This document shows positions 21,908 to 32,300 of a stretch of DNA of 64,000 nucleotides, one piece after another; the stretch's first letter is position 1, and each line of letters begins with the position of its first letter. Both the position numbers and the translations under genes were made by a program. The notes beneath the pieces are model-generated. The model saw only the letters and a program-made list of their open reading frames with translations, did not search any database and was not told where the DNA came from. Source of the DNA: Lenzites betulinus (Eukaryota; Basidiomycota; Agaricomycetes; Polyporales; Polyporaceae); the NCBI GenBank assembly GCA_022264855.1, contig JABYQU010000014.1, positions 558,001 to 622,000 of the forward strand, written 5' to 3'.

Positions 21908-23584
21908 TTATATATCAGGGTGTTCCCCGTACGTGACCGACTTCTTGTTGTCCACATACACAGACGTGGGGGGTGCAACGTCTCCAGATCGTCCTCATCT
22001 GCGTCCGCGTTCCAGTCCACGTCCTGATCAACACCAAAGGGCGGGTGAGCGACCGCGCGCGCGAACATTGCAAGCGCAGCACGTACCTCATTCTCAATCT
22101 TCTCTGGCGCCGTCTCGACCTCCGAGTGAGGCCTGTACGGCGGCGGGAGCGGCTGCTTCTCGGGAAGGCGCCACCAGTCCAGCGGGCTACCCGCCGCCAG
22201 CGCCGCCCTCTCGCGCTGACGGCGCCGCCGGCGCAAGAGATACAGCGCGAGGACCAGCGCGAGGGCGAGCGCGACGAGGCCGCCGAACACGCCGCCGAGG
22301 ATGGCGCCCAGGTTGCTCGACTTGTGTGCGGGTTTCTCCGCGTCGGCGGGCGGGGACGCGCCGCCGGTGGGTTGCGGATGGGAGCGGGTGGTGATGACGG
22401 TGGTCCGGAGGGAGGAGCTGTCGTGCAGGTTTCGGTCGATGGACGTGGTGGAATCGGAAGCTGGGGGGGCGGTAGCGTGAGGTTGAGACGTTGAGGAGGA
22501 GGTAGACGATGCCAAAGACAGGGTGGTCCCCGAAACGGGGGGAGCACCGTTTTCACTACTGCTTGACATCCCAGTGTTCGGGGTCGCTGCAGTGGTTTCT
22601 GTTGTGGGGTTAGTCGGGGTGTTTGGGGTAGATGGAGATGGAGGTGTAGGCTCTGGCGGTGTTTGTCCCAGAGTTGTGCTTGGGGCATTTGTCGGAACGT
22701 TTTGGGTGGATCCTTGGGACGGCTGTGACACATAGCTTCCTTGAGTCGTAGCATCTGGCTGGTCTTTTAGGTTGCGCATCAACTGACATGAGCCTTGTAC
22801 TCGATGCTCGACGTGCAGATATCTCACTTTGGCTTGCCTTGTTTCGTGCCGCGTCCAGGTTTACCTTCCCGTTCCCCTGTTTCGTGGTTGAGCAAAAAGC
22901 AGCAGCGATGATGGCAAACAACTCACATCCAATGGTAGATATGCCCATGCGGGAATGGCAGTGTCCGGAGGAACGGTTGCTGGGTAGCTTCTTTACACAT
23001 AGTTACAACGTGAGACCGTGGATACTCCAGGGTTGAACACTCACTCGTCATATACAGTATTCGAACATTTGAAGAAGTTGAAGAAGGTGGACGAGCTGTG
23101 AAAGCAGTGTAATTAACGTGACCTACGGCTTGCCTATAGCCAGACGGCCGAGACTCACGATACTTCGAGAGACTCCGTATTCGAACATTCACCGCACACA
23201 TAAGCTAGCGAGTACATCACGCTGTTGCAAACACAAGGGTTGTTGGCAAGCTGCAGAGTGTTTGCGGGCGTCAGCTGTCCTACAATGCAGAAGACATAAG
23301 TTAGGAAGCCCGCTTGATGAAGACGCTAAACCAACCGCCCGCGACGCATGCTCCTGCGAGGTCCCAGGCAATTGTGCATGGATCCTGGCGCCTCTGATTG
23401 AATAGCTGCAGATGACAGTCAGAGGAGGAAGGGACAGGCTGGCACATGAACTGACCGGGGCGAACTGGCTATTTGATGGGGGACATGTGGGCTGCGGTAT
23501 GGCTGCGTTTGGGTTTGCGTTGAGTCCTGAGAATTCCGATGGCCCCATTATTGATTCGAGCGCACTACTAATGGCCGCACCCAT
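21908..23584 (-). CDS. Cys-rich single-pass membrane protein, family member d, frameshifted tail
   Basis: Ectodomain exons match member b almost base for base: CPPSNSQFAP, RQDPCTIAWDLAGACVA, NNPCVCNSVMYSLAYVCGEC and an IPAWAYLPL exon near 22945. The stalk begins DATTQGSYVSQ. The membrane module is of the c/e type: SSNLGAILGGVFGGLVALAL, RRRRRQRERAALAAG, then SPLDWWRLPEK and a Pro-rich PPPYRP. The last exon (after an intron beginning GTACGT) reads DEDDLETLHPP, then a run of six C (plus-strand G6, 21968-21973) puts the conserved ending KKSVTYGEHPDI in another frame; that frame stops at 21908. In the unshifted frame the stop is at 21721. The ATG at 23584 has no clear signal peptide after it. The frameshift may be genuine decay or a homopolymer sequencing error. 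Confidence 0.6.
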
Positions 23585-24805
23585 ACTCGACCGCAGAGCA
23601 AATGGAGAGTCCGTCCGAACAAAGAGCGGGCGCCTAGACGTCCGAGCAGTATAGCAGACGTGACGACGGGAGAGGGACACAGGTGCACGGCCGCCGCGCG
23701 CAGACCCCGTCGTTATATCATGCCCACGCCGCCGCGCTTGACGTCCGTGTTGCGATCGCGCGAAGCCCGGCGAAGAAGATGGTGTGCGGACGAAGCGCGC
23801 GCACCGCAACCTGCTCGCACCATCTGTCGAGCGGATGATCGATGCAGCAGCCCATACGACGCGGTCCGAAGCTGGGAAGCGCGTCTGCGGTGTTGGTGGG
23901 AAGGCTGGGAGGGGCGGAGGCTCGGACGGGGGTGAGGTGTGCGGGCGTCCACGGATGTCGATGGCTGGTTGACGGCGTGCGCGATGTTGTGCCTGTGGAC
24001 GGGAGGAGGAGGTCAATGTCTGGTCCTGCATTGTCGCCGCGATGAAACGCCCTCATCACGCTGGAAAGGCAGGAGAAAGCGGTAAGGGAACTCACCTGAC
24101 CATGAAGCAGTGTGAGCAAACTAAAGCCACAGGAAGCCGCAGCCTTCGAAAGCAGCAGATAGAGTTCGCCTCCCGCCTGTGCTGATGCTGATATCAAACT
24201 GTACTCCCAGGCATATCCAGGCATAATAGCCAACTGCATCAGCGGTGACCTTCATTAGCTTGCGTCCGGGAAGTCGCTACAACGGCGCAACACTGTCCGT
24301 GCTGTGCCTCAGGCTTCAGTCACGCGCAACTCCCGAGTGGAATGTTGAGTTTAGGGTCAAGAGATACCCTCGCCCCCAAAGAGATCCAAGCAGTCACAAC
24401 AACAAGATGCAGAGATGGAGGCGATTCCACACGTCGCCGACGCGGGGGGCAGTGACAGACCTGTCAAAGCCTATTCTGGGAATAGTTGCTCCGTCCAAGT
24501 ACGAGTCTGACGATGGTCATATTGGGTGCGTATTCGGTCTTATAAGACGGTAGTATCGCAGACGTTGACCGTGCCTACGCAACGCAGGCGTCAGACGGCG
24601 TGAAGACGACGAGGAAATGTGGATACGACAGCGACTGACCTGACCTGAGCAGCCTGTCCCGGAGTCCGCCTGAACATCGTCAAGTACTATCCTATGCGCG
24701 GGTGTACGGCGTGCGAGATGTCTACGCACACAATGCGTAATGTATCAGCTTGTCCAGTACTCACCATGCGCCCACATCTGTTCCAGTCCGAGTCGGAGCT
24801 CGAGT
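23585..24805. other. Intergenic, no gene supported
   Basis: GC-rich sequence with overlapping low-complexity frames on both strands. No domains, no splice-consistent chain and no structured repeat were recognised. Confidence 0.4.
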
Positions 24806-25143
24806 CAGTTCGACCATCCTCCCCCTCGCGCAGCCCAGACCACGAACCCACCCACCACGACGCGGAGATACGAGCACGTACGGCATTGCGTCACCTCCGA
24901 TCTCGCCTCGCCTCGCGCCCGCACAGGCAAGGCACGCCCACCCCACTGGCAATGCATATGAAGATCGGCGCGCCCAAACCAGCGCAAGAACGCCCCGGCC
25001 ACAGGGCCCCCCATCAGCCGGCAGGCCATGCAGCGACGCGCACTCGACGTGCGGCCTGTGGGAGTTCCCTCAGCGATATCACACAGACTAGGTCATGTCA
25101 TGTAATGTAAGCAGCAATCTCAAGGTACGTACAGGAACACGCC
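24806..25143 (+). repeat. Duplicated segment copy A, left part (to gypsy insertion point)
   Basis: About 340 bp are closely similar to 51123-51451, including CGACGCGGAGA(T/C)ACGAGCACG and GCGCCCAAACCAGCGCAAGA blocks. The similarity stops exactly at ACGCC, where the gypsy composite begins, and resumes at 43045. Confidence 0.8.
25139..25143. repeat. Target-site duplication ACGCC (left) of gypsy element 2
   Basis: ACGCC directly precedes the outer LTR and recurs directly after the other outer LTR at 43045-43049. The related empty site at 51447-51451 has ACGCC once. Confidence 0.85.
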
Positions 25144-25433
25144 TGTCGCGTTCGCGGATCGGCTAGCGCTCCGGTGGCGCGACACGAGAGAGAAGAGGTT
25201 CGAGCGAGGAAATGACAGGTCTAAGGTCTGTCGATTGCTAGAACACTGAGGTTGTCGCTTTACAACCAGAAGCCTTATATACTATCTGAGAGGTCACGGG
25301 GCTGCTGACTAACGAGTGTCGGGGGTAAGGTAAGAGAACGAGTAAGAACGGGGTAAGGAGCGTAGTAGGTCGGTTTGTAAGTAGGATAAGTAGTCGGTGA
25401 GATAGGAACCGGGTTTCTGATCGAGTCGTTACA
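25144..25433 (-). repeat. 3' LTR of element 2
   Basis: 290 bp with TG...CA ends; contains a TATA-like TATATAAG on the element's sense strand. Identical to the other LTRs except one base seven from the internal-side end of the 5' LTRs. Confidence 0.9.
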
Positions 25434-25463
25434 TACGCCCTCCGGCGATCGTCGTATGATCGC

Positions 25464-25923
25464 CTATGGTCCGTCATAGTCGATGAGGTCGTCCTGCATC
25501 GAAATGTCCGGTTCGAGGGGGGCGCGGCGTCCCGAGGAGCTAGTCCTGGAGTCCTCGGTGACAACCGCAGGGGTCGCTGAGATCGCGGGCGCCATCGCCG
25601 AGGTAGTAGCATCCCCGGAGCGTGAAGGCCCCGCAACCGGCGTTACTGCAGGAGTAGGAGGCTGGGGAGCTGTGGCGATAGTGACCGGACGTGGAGTAGG
25701 CCCCGACAGGGCCACTTCGGAGTGGGGAGCGGCAGGCTGGTCGTGCGCAGCGGGGACAGCATGCGCCTGTGGACCGGAGTCCGGAGCCTGCATATTGAAC
25801 ACCATGTCGGGTTCGTGGAACCCGAACATAGCTCCCTCGGGCCCGAAACCGAACTCGGTCGGAGCAGTCGCGGAGGTCTCTGTAAGGATCGACGAGGCGC
25901 GGGAGTACGGCTGGAAGCGCTTC
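25464..25923 (-). pseudogene. Distal half of element 2 second ORF (ORF2), cut off by element 1
   Basis: The minus strand reads a Pro/Ala/Thr-rich C-terminal region ending LEPDISMQDDLIDYDGP and a stop, the same ending as ORF2 of element 1. It also contains about 70 codons (including FGFHEPDMVFNMQAP and HDQPAAPHSE) that element 1 lacks. The proximal half is at 34767-35262. Before the nested insertion the complete frame from ATG would have been about 316 codons. Confidence 0.7.
25919..25923. repeat. Target-site duplication GCTTC (left) of gypsy element 1
   Basis: GCTTC immediately before the element 1 5' LTR, repeated at 34767-34771 immediately after its 3' LTR. This shows that element 1 inserted into element 2. 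Confidence 0.9.
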
Positions 25924-26213
25924 TGTAACGACTCGATCAGAAACCCGGTTCCTATCTCACCGACTACTTATCCTACTTACAAACCGACCTACTACGCTCC
26001 TTACCCCGTTCTTACTCGTTCTCTTACCTTACCCCCGACACTCGTTAGTCAGCAGCCCCGTGACCTCTCAGATAGTATATAAGGCTTCTGGTTGTAAAGC
26101 GACAACCTCAGTGTTCTAGCAATCGACAGACCTTAGACCTGTCATTTCCTCGCTCGAACCTCTTCTCTCTCGTGTCGCGCCACCGGAGCGCTAGCCGATC
26201 CGCGAACACGACA
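25924..26213 (+). repeat. 5' LTR of element 1
   Basis: Starts TGTAACGACTCG and ends AACACGACA. Carries TATATAAG at 26076-26083, a likely core promoter. The 3' LTR ends AACGCGACA. Confidence 0.9.
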
Positions 26214-26351
26214 TCTTTTTGACAGCACAGTCTATCGACTACACCTCGCTTTACTCTCTACTCTCTGGTCAACCGTCTGGGCCTCCCTCGAGTCTGATCA
26301 ACTCGAACATCCTCACGGCGACCGACCAGTCCTTCCCACAACCACAACACT

Positions 26352-29300
26352 ATGTCTTCTCGATACAACCTGCGACGCCCTCGAGCGGCTTCACCGCCTG
26401 TTACCACGCCGACGACTGAGGACATACCCGGTGAGCATCTTAACTCTCACAGCCTGAGCTCTGATGCCCCCGCTGGATCTAGCCCCTTGACCAGCGTTGT
26501 CACTCCCGAGAGCCCTCGTCTCGGCGCCGAGCGTCGTCCCGGCCTGACTTATAGTCAGGTCGTCGCCTCGAGAAGCCCGTCCCCGTCGTTCAACGCGGGA
26601 GCGGAGACCTTTGGCTCAGAAGCCAACAATATATCTCATTATGATACACCTCCCCCCGAGACCGAAGGCACAGCTACAGAGCCTGTCGGTCGTCACCCGG
26701 TGACCGTCGAGGACGTCACTGATGAAGATGAGAATGGGCCGTGGACCCCTGTTGTCCGCCGCCGCCGCACTCGAAGCACGGGCTCGATGCCCCTCCCGCG
26801 TGATGTCCCTCCTAGACAGCACCCCCGTCTCTCTACAGCACAGCAGGCCACTGTGCGTAAGGCGGAAGAACGGCTCGCGCAGTCAGAGCACGAATGGATA
26901 GCTCGTCGCGCGGCGACGAGCCTCAACGCTATCAACCGTATCAGTTCCGAAAGCACCACTTCGCGGGGTGAAGGCCCCTCCAAACCGATGCCGAAGGGCA
27001 AGACTATTGATGCACGGAACTGGGGCGGGATCAATATACCTGAGCATGAGCTAGATCCCGAGGCTCAGCAGCGTGAGCTTGGCCGGTACTCCCCGGGAAG
27101 AACATCACATAATAGCATTGTGGATGACTATGACAGTGACGAGCAGCATGAAATGCTGGATTACTGGAGGACTCGGAAAGGTGCCGAACCGACAGGGGGC
27201 TCGTCAAGCGCTGCGCTAATGCAGCAGATAAAACGACTGCAGCAGGAGCTCGATGCCTTGCGCAAGCAAACTCTCGACACCGAGGGTGTTGTGACCAAGC
27301 CGAGAAACAAACAAAAGAAGACGGCGCGGGCCCGCAGAAACTCATCCGGAGATGAGGCCGTTGAGACGGCTGCTGCTCGCGATCCTACCCACCGGATTAA
27401 TGAGCATACGAAGGCTCCTCGCCGGTCATCCTTGCGACCAGTAACGCAGCTGGCGCCTGGAAGCTACCTGGGTCGTGCATTCGAAGAACTCATTGGCGGA
27501 GGAAGCCCAGGATCGGGCTCATCAGGTAGCTCGAGCTCGAGCACATCGAGTTCGCGGTCCTCAGAAACGGGATGCCCCACCCGGGCCCGCCGATCTCGTC
27601 GTAAAGACGACAGTAGTAGTGATTCATCTGATAAGGATGCATCAGCCATGCACTCGAAAAGCAAGAAGAAGAAGCTTCGACTGAAGCCTGAGAAGCCAGA
27701 AGCATACGATGGGCGCGCCGATGCGCAAGTATTCCATAAGTTTATGAGACAAACAATTGAGTACTTGTCGGCCTTTGACGTCGAACGGAATATGCTTGTG
27801 TCACAAGCGTCGAACTTCTTGAAGGGCGATGCGTACAAGTTCTGGGTAACATCCGTCGAGTCGAAAGCCCCGCGCACCTGGACGCTGCGTCGGTTCTTCA
27901 TTGAACTATTCAATTATTGTTTTCCGGTTGACTACCGTCTGCAGATGCGTGAGAAGCTGCGAACAAGCTCTCAGCGCGGAAGAACTGTCCGAGAATATGT
28001 GCACGAGCTGGAAAGCTTGTTCCTCATGGTCGGGTTTGTTTCAGACACCGAGAAGGTTGATAAGCTATGGCACGGTCTGAACGTTAGTATCCAAAAGGAA
28101 CTCTGGAAAAGAGAACTCACGCCGACTAGTTCCTCATGGGAACAAGTTCGCGAGGCCGCGGAGCTGATCGAAATAGCCGACCGAGTCGGGCAGCGCCTCG
28201 GAAATGGAGGGCGCGAGCCTTTCTCGGGATATGACCGACGAAACGAAACCACGCGAAGTAATAACCCGCGGACTCGTGAACAGCGCGATAATCGGCGCAA
28301 CTTGAGTCCCAGGACAGGTCGTTTCTCAAAGCCAACTGCCACGGGAAGTAGTGGCAGTAATGTTGACCGCCGACCCCGACAGGATGGACGTACATTCCGA
28401 ACGAATGACCGATCACACGGGCCTGGGAATGGCCGCTCTGATGGCACCAGTACGGTCACATCAGCTCTCTCTAAGGAAGAAAAGAATGACTTAGCTGCGG
28501 CAGGGAAGTGCTTCACCTGTAAGAAGGCCGGACATTACCAGCGAGACTGTCCTACACGCAGCCGTGTGAAATCCGATAAGCCAGGAAAGCCTCCGGGGCT
28601 GACCTCCTACCACATGAGTGTGGGGCGTCCTGACAGCGCTGAGGAGCTTCGTGCACTGGCGGAAGGTACCGAGACGACTGCCGGGATTGACCTTTTTGCA
28701 ATTCCGTATGACGTTGCACCCTCTGAGGATGAGGGCGACTCAGATTGGGATATGGACACACCAAATCCATTAGCATTATCCTTGGGTGACGATGAACGGT
28801 TCGGGTACATACCTGTGCGCATTGAGTTCCCTGCCACAATAGCTGAGGGACGGGAGCGAACAGCGCTCGGGGATCTGTATGCTCAACGGGCCGAGGAAGT
28901 CTTGAACCGTTGCGGCCCGTACTGTTGTGCGGAAGCTCACTTTGATGGTGAAGATACATATGATGCGAATGTTTACCGCACCGCGCCGCTCTTGCATGTC
29001 ATTATGCACTACCGCTTTGACACGTTAATCGAGTCCTCCCGTTTGAAGGATCCAGATTTTGACTTACCACGATGGTACCGACAAGTAGTCGTACATTCGT
29101 TTGCACCCGATCATCAGCCGTGCTACCTATCGACCCATGGTGAGAAAATGGGCAATGCACTAGCCATAGGTGCGCGACGTACTCTGGAAACGGTCTTCCC
29201 ATGGCCGGAGGGATCTTGCGCAGATGTCTTGCGGTTCACATGTGTGCAGCGTGGAGGGCTCGTACGGGTCTTCGACATGTACCTGAGCCTGGCAATTGAT

Positions 29301-32300
29301 ATTCCATGTCATATGCTCGAGAACATTGCATTGGACTTACCAAATTATTATGCAGTTCACGTGCGACGCTACTTTCGGCGCCCATTATTCTCACTTGATG
29401 ACCTGTGCAAGGAGCTAGAGTCCATATTTTCGGAAGCAGACGACGTGAACGACCCAGTCGTTTGCCTTGAACTGAACGCAGTCGGTCGCATGTCTGCACA
29501 TGAACCTACGGATCGCCTAGTGGCCATCCAGCGCAATGCCGCAACGGCCCGTGACTTCACTCGCCTGATCCCAGAACCTGTAGTGGTCATGGTTCACATC
29601 AATGGACACCCCGCACGGGCACTCCTGGACTCGGGTTCACTATCCGATTTCATGTCAGCAAAACTCGCGCATCAACTGGGAGTACCCACGTTTGAACTAG
29701 AGAAACCGCTGCCGGTGCACCTGGCCGTGCAGGGGTCCCGAGCAAAGATCAACTACGGATGCCGTACTATCCTCGAATATCAGCGGATTAAGTCTGAGCG
29801 CTATTTTGACGTTGTTAACTTACTACACTATGATCTGATCCTTGGAACACCTTTTCTGTTTCAGCATAAGGTGGCGTTTAGCTTCAATCCCACAACTATT
29901 GTGGTTGGAAGCACGAAGGCGTTGCCTATTGAGGGCAAGTCTGTCCGTGTACTTCAGTCACATGCCGCCGAAATTCTAGAGGATCGACTCGAGTCCGCAC
30001 GACAGGATCTTCGTGAGTATGCGGCGCCCATCTGCAAGGAAGCGAGTGACTCACCGTTGCCCCCGCTTCGCGCCATCAACCATCGTATTCCTCTCATAGA
30101 CGAGGACAAGGTCTACTCTTGGCGACCGTCCAAATGCCCCGATGCTCTGCGACCCCTGTGGGTCGAGAAGCGGGACGCGTACCTCAAATCCGGCCGCTGG
30201 CGGATGACGAGTGCCAGGAACACTTCACCAATGCTCCTCTTGAAGAAGCCCAGAACGGGCGTAAAAGGGATCCCGCCTCGACTACGTGTGGTATGTGATC
30301 TTCGTGAGCGGAATGCAAATACGAAGAAAGTGACCTCACCTTTGCCTGATATGGAAGGAATATTACGGCGCATAGCGCGACACCCATACCGGTCACTCAT
30401 CGATGGCAAGGATGCATACGAGCAGATTCGAGTGGAACCGGATCATGTTCAGCGAACGGCTATGACCACACCTGACGGAAATGTTGTCAGCCTCGTACTA
30501 CAGCAAGGCGATTGTAATGTGGTAGCAACTTACCAGAGCCTAATGAACCATATTTTTGGCCCATATATCGGTGTTTTTCTTGATGTCTACCTTGACGATA
30601 TTGCCATTTATTCGGACACCCTGAACGATCATGTTAAGCACGTCCATACCGTTATTGATATTCTCCGGCGTGAGCAACTCTACCTTAGTGCAAGTAAGCT
30701 GCATTTCCTGTGCCGTGAAATGAAGGTTCTGGGCCGCATCGTAGATGACGCCGGGATACGAATGGATCCGGACAAGGTTGACTCTGTAACAAATTGGAAG
30801 GTTCCGACAAGCAAGGAGCTTCTGCGAGGCTTCCTGGGCTCTGTCGGTTACCTTGCTGATGACATTGCAACGATCCGGATTCCGATGGGCATCCTTACAG
30901 CCCTGACGGGAACCGAAGTGTCCTTCAACTGGGACTTTACCCATCAGCGTGCATTCGATGAGATTCGACGGCTGGTTCAGGCTCACCGAGATCATCACCG
31001 AGTACCGCTAGATTACTCGCCGTCGGCGCCTCCAATATGGCTGGTGACGGATGGATCACATGGCGGCATCGCAGGTGTAGTGACACAGGGCGACGATTTC
31101 CGCCGTGGCCGCGTTGCTGCATTCTTCTCCGCGAAATTGTCGTCAGCACAGATGAACTACCCTGTGCATGAAATTGAGATGTTAGCAGGAGTTGAGGCTA
31201 TGCGCCGCCACCGCGACATTCTCCTGGGATGCGCATTTACCTGGGTAACCGACCATAAAGGTCTTGTTCACCTGCTTAGTCAACGTAACTTATCGGGACG
31301 CCAAGCGCGCTGGCTTGAGCATATCTCTGAGTTTAATTTTCGAATTGAGCACGTACCGGGTGTCGAAAATGTGCTTGCCGATGCACTATCTCGGATTTAC
31401 TCCAATGATCAGCCTGGTACTGTACGTGCAGCGTCAGAATATGCTGTATATGATGAGGACGAAGACCTACCAATGTTGCTTGAGTCGCATGCTATCTCGG
31501 TGCCAGTCCTCGTCGAGGGCGAAGGACGTGCCACGGCAGATGTCTCCATGGCCATTACACACCAGCATAACCCTTCGAGCAGTCAGAATCGCAAACGGCG
31601 TACGAGGCGCTCTGAAATCGCTTCGGCTGAAACTGGCCGTCCGGAGACGGCAGCTGAGTTCTCTAAGCGTGTTCGGCTCGTCCTGCGAGGCCCGCGGCCA
31701 CGAGAACGAGCGGAGGGCGCAGGGACGAGCACCATAGCTCCCCAACGAGCACAGGCATCACCAGAACTGGCTAGCCAGGAACTTGTCAGCAATGGTAACG
31801 CACCAGACCAGCCGACTGACATACCACAACAGCCGGAGGGAGAGCCAGACCGTCCGGCGGACCCATCGCAAAGGCCGGAGGGCGAGCCGTACAAGTCGTA
31901 CCATAAGACGCCGCTGCAGGAACCAATTATTGAGCATCTAGCGGGATCATCCAATGAAATACACTTACTGGATGAAATCCGTCACCGATACAGCGAGGAC
32001 GCGTTCTTTGCAGACATTGTAAAGAACCCTAAGCAGCACAAGAATTTCCGTGTCAGTGATGGTCTTGTAGTACTAAAGGAGCGCGAGCGCGAGCTGCTAT
32101 GTATCCCAGGAGTCATAGTTAATGGACGGAATGCTCGTGAGATCATAATCTCTCACGCGCACTCACTCCTTGCACATCTGGGGTCGCACAAAACGTCAAG
32201 CCTCCTCAGGGATCATGTATGGTGGAAAACGCTGCTCCCTGACGTGCAGAAATACTGTGACACCTGCATGACGTGCCGGCGCAGCAAACCAGCCAACCAG

